Shown here: one piece after another, positions 41,501-55,000 of the stretch
How positions within the stretch are numbered: position 1 is the stretch's first letter
Layout: every line of letters starts with the position of its first letter
NCBI GenBank assembly: GCA_036571765.1
Contig: BROE01000005.1
Coordinates: 6,493,614 to 6,557,613, forward strand
DNA length: 64,000 bases
Direction of reading: 5' to 3'
From: Plecoglossus altivelis
Taxonomy: Eukaryota > Chordata > Actinopteri > Osmeriformes > Plecoglossidae
Notes under the pieces: model-generated
The model's database searches: none
What the model was told of the DNA's origin: nothing
Seen by the model: only the letters and a program-made list of their open reading frames with translations
Made by a program: the position numbers and the translations under genes

Positions 41501-44195
41501 CTCCAGGAAGTTTGACACAGTTATGACACCGTTTCTTACATTACGGGAGTGTTAGGAGGAGATGTCATCGCAGCAGTGTTTTAAAAAACACAGTTAAATA
41601 GCATTGAATGTTAGGCTCAAGGAAGGACAAGTAGTATCATTTACTTTGATGTATGACATAATGTACATGCTGTAGGCTGGATGACACAGACACACTTGTT
41701 TCTTTTGTGCAATTGTGACTGGGCAAGGAAACAGCACCCTGTGTGGTTACAGTAGTTTACTCAGGAAGACCTGCATGAAGATCCACATCATTATTAAACA
41801 TATACACCCGACACACCGCCCCCGCAAACATCCGGCATCTTCTCTTACCGAGTCCCATGTTAGACACACGCTCTATAAATCCCAGAGCTCTTACCACTAG
41901 CATGCTCTCTCGGCCCATCTCAAACTCTCTCATGTCATTTGTAGCACATCACACACCATAAAATATCAATCTGGGCATGGGACTGAAGAGTTATAGTCAC
42001 CCAATTTCTCTCCTTCCATCTGTCTCTCGCTCTCTCTCTTTCTCACTCTCTCTAGCTGTCTCCTGCTGTCTCTCTCTCTCTCTCTCGGTATCTGAGCACA
42101 CCTATCTTTCTAACTCAGGTGTCAGACCACTCAGGGAAATCTCACCTTCAATCTTGTGTCTGCTGTTGCAAATGGAGTCCACAGGGGAGAGTCTGGCCTC
42201 TGCTTTGCTCTGCCCACCTCTGCGCCACACAGCATAGAACTTTCTGTTTAACAAATGGAGTCAAGTTTGTACGACGTTAAAACAGCCTCAATTTAGTATT
42301 AAGGTTATGTGTGTGTTGGAAATTTGTTTTGGGGGCTGATGACTGTATTATGTTACAGATCCTCTTTACCAGAAAGATTCAAATCTGCAGGGCCGCAGGA
42401 TGGTTGTCTTAAGGAACTGTATTTCTATGCTCTGTTCCAAATCAGCTGGCTGTGTGTGTGTGCGTGTGCATGTGCCTCTCCAGGCTAGTCCCCCTCATGC
42501 GCCGTGGGTAAATTGCTGATTGGCAGACGACTCGCAAGCTAGATGTAGTCAACATCAGGGCCAAATTAACAAGCAATTAACCAGCGTTCAGGTGATTACC
42601 CGGCCAATCAAATGAAACCTACTCAATGCAGGTAGTGGGAGCATTAAAAGCTGATTTAATCGCTCAACAGCAACACTCCCCATATGACTGACTCTTCACA
42701 CTCTCATTTAATCTGGGCTTTTCATTTAACGGTTACAGAAATTTCGGAGAGAAAAAAAGAAAGAATTTCATCTTAAGAACTTTAGTTTTTATTATTTCAG
42801 GATCACGTCTGAATATATTCAAACAACATTTATGTCCACTGTCTCTAATCACAGTCTCCATTATCAAATGTGTTCCTAAACCCTAAGGGGGGGAAACAAC
42901 ATCACGAACGCCAGCGTTTTAGCTGGTTTCCATTCAAGTTGATAAATGCCGATATTGTTTTATCAGTAAAGCCGCCTGCCATTCACAACAGGAAACAGAG
43001 CATACATGAATTTGAATGTGTGGTCTTTGTTTGTCTGGATAACAGAAAGTGTCCAGTCTTCTAAGCTCATCTGAGCCCTCAGTTTCAGGGAGGGCCTGTC
43101 TGTCAGGAAACCTCTGGCTGACCCTGTGCTGCCCATCCCAGGCTCTGGCACACCGAACACCGAAGAGAACCTCGGAAATGGGGGGCGCGGCCAGCCTGGC
43201 TGTTTCCACGTCAACGTCAAATGATTGATAGTCATTTGTTTTGGCCTTTTAATACAACATAAACTAGGCGGCCATTTATCACCATGGCGAGGGGTTTCCA
43301 GGGTGTCTCTGCAAAGCTCACTAAAAATAATTCATTTTCACAGAAGCAGGGGACGAGCCAGGCACTAATATTAAATATTCATGTGGTCCGGTCTAAATGA
43401 TGTGGCCATTGGCACACAGTTAGAGAAGTCTCTGTGTGGTAGGAAGGAAATGTCAAACTGTGAATAAATGAAGGCAGGGAAGTCATATATTACCCTGCCA
43501 TTGGGAATTTACTAGAGTTGCCATTTGGTGTGGTCACTTTGCATAGATCTCAGTTATAATCAATACACTGTAAAACACTGATCCATAATGCCACGTCTGC
43601 ATGAAACAGATCTGGGCAGCCTTCAACAGCTCTCCTTGGAACTTTCTTCATACAGAATCTAAACTGTGGTCCCATGTGACCCGGTCTGAAGAGCACATAC
43701 GGTCCACATCATAATCTCTTCCTCAATACAGTCAAGGGCTGCTTACTTCCTTCCTGTCAATACTCCCGCATTGTGATTGGCTGTCCCCACATCAGGACAT
43801 CAGGTCGATGTGAAATCACATTCCAGCGTGCTTGCCTCATGTGTGTTCTATTGGATAATGTGTTTACCATGAACTAAACTGGCTATGCATCAGCTCAGAG
43901 TGCACTATAATCTTCTAGATTGGACATTGAAAGTACCTGACTGTGCAGTGTGTGTGTGTACATTATATTTATTTTAGATTCAGCCCAAGTATGGACACAG
44001 CAGGGTTGAGGCAAACAATGCAGCCATCAATATAATTCACAAACAAGAATCCATCGGACATAAAATACAATTTTAGCTTGGAACGTTGTTTCTCATGTAA
44101 ATGACGAGCTGGAAGATAGCCTGGTATTGACTGCCGCTTGTAATGGTATGCATTTTTAGTCACACACACACACGCCCACACACGCGTAGACACAC

Positions 44196-44240
<45 letters not shown>

Positions 44241-47200
44241 ATCTGACTAATGGGGCCGAGGGGTGGAAATGGTTCCATCAAGGAACACATGCTCACTTGT
44301 CGATGCACACACACACGCATGCACGCACGCGCATGCAAGTGCGCCCCCCCCCCCCACTCACACACACACACCTGATTGATAGCTGTGATTTGACTGAGGA
44401 AAGGGAATAGGAAATTGAAAAATGGTGAGGGAAGATTGGAAACAGTGCGCTGATTATAAACTCTGGAAGGAAACAAAAGGCCCCTCCACTTCTCTGCAGC
44501 GCCACACAAGCTGGCAGCAGGTGTGTGGGACAGGTGTCTGATTGAGGCACACAAAAGACATTACAACTACAAACAAATGGATGTATTTAGCGTCCCTGGA
44601 TGCAGTTAGCATTTTTCGGCTGATGGATGTGATTATGAGAGTATGAGAGGCAGAGGCGAGCAGGACAGGGAGAGAGAGGGAGGGAGGGAGAGAAGGGGGA
44701 GGCAAAGAAGGGGGAGAAAGGGAGAGGGAGGGAGAGAGAGAGAGGGAAAGAGAGAAGTGGGAGGGAGGGGGAGGGAGGTAGGTAGAGGGAAGGAGGGAGA
44801 GAGAGGGAGGGAGAGAGGGAGAGAGAAGAGGGAGGGAAGGAGGGAGAGAAGGGAGAGGGAGGGAGAGAGAGAGTTAAAAGAGGGAGGGAGAGAGGGAGCT
44901 AGACAGGGAGAGAGAAAGAGGAAAGAGGGGCACAGGTGCTGGAGAGAGAGTGTGCAGGGAAGCAGGTATGTTATTGTTGTGATAAAAAGAATCCATCTGT
45001 AGAATTAATGATATGCCTTCAACAAGGTCACCATTCAGGGCCCTCCTGTGGGGGGGGGGTATTTATGTATCTGTCATTTTGTAATAGAGATTCAGTGCTG
45101 GAGGCGGGTGCTAGCATGAGCTTAGAAGAAGACCAGACAATTGGAGACATCATAGTGCCATAAAGGAGTGTATTGCAATAACGGCTATATTGAATAATTG
45201 CCCCAAATTCATTGCTTCCGACTTGGCCGCAAACTTTTGTCCAACTGTTGCGGTGGTGGATTGTACGGAGGCATGTGGATGTTTTTCATAAACATCCACA
45301 TGCATCATGCCTGAAGCAGAGCATTTATATTCTCGGCGTGTCCAGACAGTGAGTAGTGGTGCAGCAGCTGGTTCTTGACCCCTTCTGCTGCCTCTCTTAC
45401 CCCCTGACCTGCTCTTCTCGTCTGGGCTGGCGGTGAGGATGACAGGCCTGGAACCAGCTCCTCGCTATGTCCTAATTATCCCCAACCACACACACACACG
45501 CAGGCATGCACACACTGGCACACACACACATGGACAAGCTGTCATACACACATGCAACGCACACACACACAGACACACGTACAGATACACACCTTTTTAT
45601 ACACACACACCCACCCACACATAGTCTTGCCGTACTCCTCTGTGGTGCTTGTGTGTGTGCTGGCAAGGCTTCACTGAGCAGGTAAAAGAGAACAATCTTC
45701 CCCCGAATGAACAAAGAGGACCCCTGATCACTCTGTAAGAATGTGGAACCCTTGATTTCAAAGGAGGGTAATATGATCAGAGCAGCATATGGATTTTGGG
45801 GTGCGTGAGCACTACTGTGGCATTAGCACCCAAGATGGCTTGATGTACTTCGAGCCGAACCGAGCTCTGAGTCAGCTCTAAGCGTCATAAGGCAGAGGTT
45901 GTAGTGGAACAGACAACCCAGAATAAAATGGAAAGACTCCCAGGAGACTAAGGTTTTCTTTCGATCTCCACATTCTGAGGGGTTTTGTTTGGATTCAAAG
46001 CGATCATCTGACACAGGGGACATTCTTTTGGGGGGGGCGGGGGGTTGACCGTACATTCATTCTGTCACAGATGGCGCAGTTATTTTTCATAAATATAGTT
46101 CATCGCCAAAGAAAACTTAATGCTTTGATTTCTTAGACGAAGGCATGTTGATCCATGCGATAGCATTTGAATGACAAGAGTGTTAACCGTGTCACGTCAA
46201 GATGTTCCTCATGTTTTAATTCATCGATCCGTAACTCGGAGGGGAAAACTGTCTTCAAGAGCTTTCCTGTTGATCCAAAGATGACATACTTGCCGCTTCT
46301 CCGAAATTCAGAGAAACGTGACATTTCTGTAGAGCACAGAATATACCTGGCATTTTTTGGGGGGAAGGGGGGGGGATGGGGGGGGGGCCTTTGCCGGCTC
46401 CTAGTCACGAGGCTCCCTTGCTAATTGGTCCTTAATTTCTGGGAAGTTGCGGCGCGGAGCCGAGCGAGTGAAGGAGCTGTGGGGTTAGGGACCATCGCAG
46501 ACACGGAGTGTGGAAGAGCTGTTGACCTCCTGTTGTTGACTCCTTTGGCATCGCTAAGACATGCTCGGCGCAAAACACACTCAGAAACCTGAATGGCTGC
46601 GTTAACCTGTTGGTTGCCAGAAACGTCTGGTATTTAGCTATGTTTTGGGGGGTGGGGTTGATGAGAGGTCATGTGTTGTTATTCAGGGCCATGCAGGCCA
46701 GCCTAGCTATGACGTATGCTTGTTTTTCCATCAGTACGCTGCAGTTAAACCGGCCTCTTTCCATTGAAAAACAGTTTAAGAAGAGCTATGACCACATCTG
46801 GGTCTTTAGAACAGTGAATTGAGCAAACAGCCTGTGGATGTATTCCAATGGTATTCCTGGGTAAGACTGCTTGATTAACATTTTGCTGTGTGCCAGGGGG
46901 AGGAATTAGACAGAGCACTCCCTGGAGTGAGACAGGTAATGGTTTTCAGAGATAATCCTGAGAAAAGCAGATACGTGGATTACGCTGTCTGGGAAACTTG
47001 GGAGGGGTCAGGGCAGGTACGGCAGGGGAGCATAAGTGAGGGAATCACTGTTGAACTGGAGGGGCTCTCTAGTGTGACGGCCATGTTAAGGTGCCACGCT
47101 TTTGTGCTGCGCTGTGATGTGTTGTGAAATCTGAGAGGAGGAGATGAAGGATATGGTACAATAGGATGTTTATGCTGGTGGAGTTTATATACATGGTATC

Positions 47201-50200
47201 GTTCCTTAAATCCACCCGCTTACATCTATTACCGAATAATGGAAAAGCAAGGACATAGTGGAGGATGATTCATAACAGGTTAACGCAAAGGCGTCTTACA
47301 ATCGAGAGCTTTCATTCTGTGTGGTTGCTTGTTGGTGAAGGGGGATTAAACCACGTGGTCGCTCCCTGTTCAGAATAGAGACTACAGAGGCTGGTCTCTG
47401 TTTCTAGGGCCCACACAGCAAGCCCCAACTTTTCCATCAGATTTTCGTGGAGAAAAAGGGCTGCCTCCCTCTCCACAATCTTTTAATTAAATGAAGGCAC
47501 AGTGGGTTACACATGCACACACACACACACACACGCCCACACACACACACACGCACACACACTCATGCTCACACACACACACACTCTCACTCGCACACAC
47601 ACACATTCACACTCAGACACTTACACGTTCACACACTCACACACACACTCCCACTCACCCACAAACACATGCACACACACTCACACACACACTGGCCAAC
47701 CTGCCACTGAGAGTCCCTGGGTCCCCCAGCACGCCAGCATCCTCCTCTGCTGCGTCCTCACACACGGAGACAGCCACACTTGGCTGACACCAGATAAGCT
47801 ACCCATCACGGCTCGAAGGATGGAGGAAAAGGTTTCTCCTCAAAGGAAAATGGCGAATTTAAAAGACACCATGCTGGCCGAGAGCGGATGTGTTACCTTT
47901 TTCTCACTGTTTTTGCTCTGCAGCAGAGCGAGCCAAGGCCCCACAGGTTCAGTCTCCAGAGGTCTGCGCCTGACTTGCCGACTGAAGCGTTTTGAAGTGG
48001 GTTCACTCCTGCAACAGCCAGAGCGTCAACACATAAGCTGGGAGACAGTTAGCAAATTCCTTCGCCAATTACACTCTCCGTCATTCATTTTTCCACAACT
48101 TATCCGACATTTGCACGTACTGCCTGCCGAGCCTTAGCTCACCATGAGGCTTGGAGGAAGAGAGGGAGAGGGGGAGGCAGGGGTGATCACAGGGGGGAGG
48201 AGTGGTGGACAACAGCGAGGGAGGTGAGGCCTGGATGGGGGAAAGGAGGGGGAGGTCGAGGGAGGGGAGGAGAGAGGGAGGGGAGGTCGAGGGAGGGGAG
48301 GAGAGAGGGAGGGGGAGTAGGAGGCTGGGTTGGGAGAGGAGAGGGGCAGGCAAGGACAGGCATTGTTTGGAGGACGGTCGCCTTTCCTGGCCTCATCCTG
48401 CGTGATTGACAGATCGGCACGACAACCACCCTTGCACGGACGACATCACGCACATTCCCCCCAGAAATCTGTCCATCAGTGCTGTCTAAGCAGAGCGACA
48501 GGCATGACATGTAATCACAGACGCACTAGCACCTCATAACTCCTGCGTAATGGGCTGCAGGTACAGGGCAGAGCTGGGCAGAGCCAGGGGGCCAGAGACG
48601 CAACCAGATGCTATTTATAGACCTGTCTGAGGCCACCGGCAACAGAGAGAGAACAGTACCATAGGGTTAGAAAAGACATGAGGCTGTATATCACTGCTCA
48701 CTTGGATACAGCACCGACATGGTCACAGGGACACCCTTCTTATGGATTCCTATTAATCTAAACTGGGGGGTTCCTTAACGAGCGGGGTTGGACTGTGGAG
48801 ATGAGATTGACCGTAATGAATGGTTGGTAGACCACATTCTATGTGCGATTATTTATCGTAATTCTTTACAGCTGGTTTTATCTTTAGTATGTGTGTTTTG
48901 TCCCCTGAGGCAATTGCTGACATGTTGAGAGTGTTTACAGGAAGATAAGAAGGACGTGTATCACTGCCTCTGTCCCTTATTAAAATGACCACAAACAATC
49001 AAATGCTCGGAGCGCTGTTCAACAACATGGGTTTTTTCATGGGTGACGCAACCCTGTGGTAATTTGCTCTGGAATTAGAATGCAGTTCTCGCTTTTGTGA
49101 ATGACAGTGCAGAGGTAGTTGTCGACTCCCCAGGGCCAGGGTTCTGAGCAGTACTGTCGGGGTCTTGGGAACATGCCAGTCTCCCATGCCTGGTGTGTGA
49201 GATGCCAGTCTCGGATGGGTACTTCTGTGAACCAGGGGGGCCTCCCAGGGGCCCCTCGGGGCAGTGGCCCCCCTGACCAAGACCAGCCTGGAATCTCAAA
49301 CAGAGTTGAGGACAGAACGCGGGCGCCTCGCCTGCCAGACTGTCAATATCTCCAACTTTGAGCGGTGTTGCTGTCACAGATGGGGCACCACTCTTTTCAT
49401 TTTTGACTGGGTTTCAAAGCTACACACTTCTAAACACCGCGTGCTTAGAGTTTGAACGTTTGAACGTTGACGCGACGTTTAGCATTGGTGTCAGTAATTT
49501 ATGTTCCCCTGATTGCAAATCTTTTTCACTGTCATTTGTCGAGAGACATGTTGACGTTATGCTGACAGTTTCTCGTTTTCTCTTTTCTCTTTCCACATGT
49601 TCTTCGTCGCCGGTACAACAGGATCTGCTGAAATCATGTCAGGTATGTTTTCCTGTCCTTTATTGGGTCACAGTTTCTGTCCTTGTTGATGCTGTCAAAC
49701 GATATTTGTGTTGGCATGTTGTGAAATGCGTTTCGTGTGTTGCTGTTACCGTAGCACAGCGGACACAACGCTACACCACTCGGACAGTAACAGGATGAAG
49801 CACCTTGAACCTGCTTTAATGGGAAGGGGGGAAACATTCCTGACATTTTTCAGAGCTGGATCTTGTCACGAGCACTCATCTATGGAAATGACAAAAACTT
49901 ATGAGACGAATGTGCCTTCAACATGTAATTCCCCCTTTAGGCATCCAGACCTTGAAAACAGTGTAGTGCAGATTAAACCCAGTGACAGTGGCTTCTTACT
50001 CACACACGAGTGTCCTTGAAGCAGTTTCCCCTCGTAGTGAGAAGCCCTTAATGAGTGAGCAGGCGACAGGGAGGGCTGCTCGATGCCCAGTGAATGAGAG
50101 AGAGTTAGACGGAGACGGTTTCTTTGTTAATGACTGTCTGCTTGTCCCGGTGCCTGGTTTAAAGGACAGGGCTGCTCTAGACAGCTGTGACTCAGGGGAG

Positions 50201-52004
50201 AGGAACGATCGCTGTCTCGTTGGGCTGTCCTGCTTTCGCTGGGCCTTTCATGTCTTTTGATGTGAAAACAAGAGGGAGAAGTTCAAAGAGGGAAGGAATT
50301 GGATTCAAAAGGTGCCCTTCCGAACTTCGGTGGAGGAACTGAAGACTTAGTTGAAATATTTCTCAAGCTGAACTTTTTTTTAAATGAAGTTTGCGGCCGC
50401 ACCCGCAGCATACATCGCTGACGAGGGTCTCATGTCCAACACATGCCTCTACACCCCCTTAGAAAGCACACCGACCTTTGAAGGCCTGTAATTAATTCCC
50501 TTTGACGGTGTCATTCAGTATGTTCTGATGCAGGAACAGGAGGGCAGCCATGTGTGGAAATCCTGGCACTTAGCTGTCTCAGACAGCTGCTAGGATGAGT
50601 GTGAATCTATCAACCAGTCATCTGTGCCCTGCTCGGCCCACTCTCAATGCCCCACCCACCCACCCCAGCACCCTCCACCCGGAATTAATGACTGCCTTTC
50701 CTCATTTGCACCCAATCATGACCAGGATGCACAGGCAATTGAAATGTTTACTCCAATCGTACAAACCCTCCATGTACCACAAAGTGGTCTGTTTTTGCTT
50801 TGATGGGATTGCTAATCACAGCGACGTTATTTATGTGTGTTTTGAATTGGAGATGAGCCTAGCTGGGGAGGCTGGAGAGGGTCCAACCCAGCTTAGGGCT
50901 CCTGAAACCTTATGGAGAGTTGGGTTTGTTGGGCACTTCCTTTCCTCTCTGTCCAACTGCTTGAGAGCTCAGTAACCTTGCTTTGAGGCTTCTCTGGTGT
51001 TGGCGTTTGGACTGCCAAATTTGTTCGTTTAAAACCAATTAAATAAAGCAGACATAAAAACATCGTCGCAATTCCTGGCTCCTCTCTTGTGTTGCTAAGT
51101 CCAACGCTCTCTACTTGTAACATTCCACGTGCCAGTTGAGCACACTTAATAAATGGACGGGCTAATGACTTAGTCATGTCCCAATATTTTTCACTACACA
51201 TCTGAATATTTAACCACATAGTAGGCGATCTTTCTCCACTATGTTTTGCCTTCCAATAGACGCCTTACCAGAGATAAAACAATATGTTCTTTAGACATCA
51301 ATTGCCTATTTAGTAAAGAGTGGACACAAATACCAGAGTCCATTTTCACCCATTACTCTCTGCGTTTGGCGTCTCGATATCTACGGCCAGCTGCAATGCA
51401 CTATGAAATGAAGTGTTCATCGTTGAAGACAGGTCTGTGGTGTGTTTCTCCTCAGGAGGTTAATTTCCTATTGCTCGCTGCTTTCACCCAGCTCATTTGA
51501 ATCATGTTAGTTTGGCTGTCTGTTCCCATTATCACTATCGGAAAATGCAGGTGCTTTTTTCCCACTTTGTAAATGTCAGCACGGTTTCCGAGGTGTCTGA
51601 CAACTCAGGCATGCAAATGTGCTTTTGATGTTTTCTTCGGGGTGTGGATGCGAGTCTTGTTTCTCTGCAGGTGCGAGTCCAAGGCGTTTAAAAGCATTCT
51701 CCATTCTTCATACCATTTTGGACAGGCATATATAGCACAAGGTGACTTTTGATCTCCCTCCCCCTCCTTCACCCAGAAATGCGCACGAAAACCTCTTTTT
51801 CACTGCAAACCAAATGGATGAACTTCCCAGGGTGTAATAATGAGCACTGCTACTGTAGAACAACATTGCAGAGGCTCTGGACACCGGTGTGACCGTCAAA
51901 GCCCCCAGCTTTTCACCGCTCCTGACACACCTTGGCTTTTTTCAAAAAATTGTAGAAAACATAGCTCACCAAGCTTTCTATCAGTCTGTCCCTCTACTCC
52001 TGCG

Positions 52005-52035
<31 letters not shown>

Positions 52036-55000
52036 CAAAAGTTAAACAGTGTTGCCAAAGCAATTTACAGCCAAGGGAGAAAAAATACAATTATAAATAT
52101 ATTGACATGAAAGAGAGACTAGATGCTCTCCCTGTCTCTCTCTCTCTCTTTGCCTCTCTCTCTCCCTCCCTCCCTCTCCCTTTCTCCTTCTCTCTCTCTC
52201 TCTCCTTCTCGCTTTCTCTCCCTCTCTCTATCTCCCTCTCTCTCCTGTTCTCTGTCTCTGTGAGCAGTAGTGCTTACAGGCCATCTGGCACAGACTCCAA
52301 GGCCCAGTCTAAGCTGGGAGATCGATACTGCCAAACAGAGCCCAGGCCCCTTATATTAGAGGGATTAGAGATGTGGCCTCAGCCACAGTCAACCTAGCTA
52401 CGTCTTTAGGGGCAAGCTCATTGGTGGGTTTGCTGTGGCCTTGTGTCTTGTGTGTTGTGTCTTTGTATGGGGACAACTTAATTTGTGTTTGTTCTCCCGG
52501 AACGATGTGCCAGTCGGCCCGGTAACAGAATAACTTAGCTTGCTGTGAGGCCACAGGTAATGTCCTGTAATGGCGACCCTCTCATTTTTTCCTTTTTCCC
52601 TTCTGCAGTTGAAGAGCAGAATCTCCGTACAGATAACGTGTCCGTGGTCGAGGGAGAGACGGCGACCATCAGCTGCAGAGTGAAGAACAACGATGACTCG
52701 GTCATCCAGCTCCTCAACCCCAACCGACAGACCATCTACTTCCGTGACGTCAGACGTAAGGACGGTCGCTCTGCGCACGCTGCATTCCGTCGCCACATCC
52801 CCAGCCTCCTCAGGACACACTTAGAGTGATACACAGGCAGCCAGTTGCACCAGGTCAGACTGGGACTCCTACAGTAAAAAACAAGTGCTGTCGTCTTGAC
52901 GGTGATGATGGCTCATTAGAAGGAGCCCTTGAGGTTAGGGGTTTGTGTGTGAAGGCGTGGGTGCGTGATTGAATAGGATGCCTTGAATTCTGAATTGTTC
53001 AGAGGATTGTGTAGATCGGTATGACGTCTGGATTGATATATAATAGAGATGATACACAGTGGACAGATGAAAAACATTTTGACTGTCCTTGGTTTAGATT
53101 AGAAATGTAGATCATCGTACTGAAGCTTCCACTACAAATGTTCTTATGCAATTCAAGCCAAGATTTAAGGTGAGGCCTCTAACTTGTATAAAGTCTCCCT
53201 TCCAAATCTCTATTCAAGAGTTACGAGCGTAGACTCCATTTTCTTTTTGGCAGAGAGAGTAATAAAAGGCTGAGTGCACATCTTAGTGGTGTGTTTCTAA
53301 TGTAATGTGTGTGTTTACCAGTATAGAATTATGTCCTAGAAGAGTCATTTCGAAATCACAGACGTCTCCTAGCGGCTGCTCTAACCCCTGGAAAGGAAAA
53401 CAACAGATGAGTCAGTAACAGCTAACTTCTTGAGGCCTCCATCACCGTGTCTGGATGGGTGTGTGGCTTGAGTGTTACCAGAGCCCTGAAGCCATAACTC
53501 AACAAGATCAGCGAGGCCTCCACTTTTCTCATCTCCTCTCCGTCACGTGTTCCTCGTTTCCACATTCAGCTCTTTCCTGCCCTTCCGCAGAGATCAGCGT
53601 CGGTGCACAGGGCCGGCGGGGAGGAAGGTGGCGTGGCTCCGCAGGCTGCTGGGGTTGTGGTGGATGTTGGGTTCGGCCGGAGCCGCTCTCAGATTTATGT
53701 CTTGGCTCCCTGATCATATCTGGTGACTCCTGCAGATGCTGCTGGCTGATAATTGCCCCTGCAGAGGGGCCTGGTAGACCCCACAGCATTGCTATTCTGG
53801 GCTCAGTTCCAGGAGGGTTGCTACTGCAAAAGACCCTCAGCACCACCACCACCACCCCCCCCTCCTCCTCCTCCTCAACCCCCCATTGTGTGTCATTGTC
53901 ATTGTTACCTGTTACCAGGACCTTGTTTAGCACTGTAAAGGACTCTGCATCTGTGGAGGATAACGACATCAACACACAGCCAAAAACACGAGGACATATT
54001 CCTCACACAGGAAACACCACTCACATTAACCGTGTCTCAGTGTGTGCTGTACAGTCGGCCTCATGACACACCTGACTGCACTGTCATCCTCCATTGCGTT
54101 TGTTTTGTATTCATGTCATAAATCCAATGTTAAGACCTCATTAATCGCACATTACTTATTCACCGTAGTTCTTCACTTTGACAGTGCAACGCTGAAGCAG
54201 GAATGCAAACTGTATATTTTCTAGCTCAGTACTCTGCCGCCATAGACTTACGTAACCGCCCGTCTCCGTACAAACTGATTCATGTCAACGAGATTTAATG
54301 CCCGAGGAACGAGAGGTTTCCCTCCTTCCTAAGCCCTTTGACTCTCCGAACATGCCCGTCTCATCATCGCTCTTTGAGGAGGGACCTCCAAAGGACTCGT
54401 CACGTTACAAGACAGGACTGAGAATGAGGACTCATATTGACTAGACTCACAGACCTCGGTAATGATCAAGATGCTGAGTTGAGCCTTGGCAGGAAGAAAC
54501 CCCATGTTTTAAAGATGGGTTGAGTACAGTTGCTAAGCTATCTTCGCCGTTAAGGCAGACCTGGCACTGTACACAACGAGCATTCGTTACCATCTCGGTG
54601 CTATTCGAGGAAAACACGGCTTGTTCTTTGAAAACCATACGAAAACGAGTTGAGGAATTACCGAACTTAGACTGAACCCATGCTGTCCCTTTTTCCATGC
54701 GGCTACCTTTAATGGCACGTAGCACTTATTTTCTTTTCTCCACTTCAGGGTTGTGATTGAATTTATTATGTATGTTTCAGCTCTCCTCTTTTCTGGAAGC
54801 TGCTAGCTTGATGCGTTCATCCATGGCCAGGAGACGTCCTAGCTTGTTAGCAGTCCTCATGAACACACCTCACACTTTGCAGTACAAGTCTGTGGACTGT
54901 AAAGCTGTTTTATACATCAGCCTGTATGTACTATGTTGAAACTCGCTCCTCTTTACTTTCACTTATGATGAAATTCCTTCTGGCGTCAGCCGCGCTTCCC

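Larger units (their letters stand above)
3398..52608 (+). other. cadm1: cadm1 intron 1 (about 49 kb)
   Basis: This intron separates the signal-peptide exon from Ig1. It starts GTATGT and ends ttctgcag. It contains no exon I can support and no intact transposon. What can be seen is many microsatellites, minisatellites at 37255, 40931 and 48251, homopolymer G or C runs, several hairpins, and A/T-rich blocks dense in TAATTA-like motifs. Very long first introns are a known feature of vertebrate CADM1 and CADM2, and such introns often hold developmental enhancers; that function is inferred here. Confidence 0.75.

Noticed and set aside
47502..48137. Open frame of 211 codons on the plus strand
   Set aside because: The first third is a translated CA repeat (His/Thr), and the rest has no domain, no codon bias and no splice context.
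53455..54066. Open frame of 203 codons in intron 2
   Set aside because: It has a low-complexity Thr/Pro/Ser stretch and overlaps an equally long minus-strand frame. It has no recognisable domain and lies between confirmed cadm1 exons.
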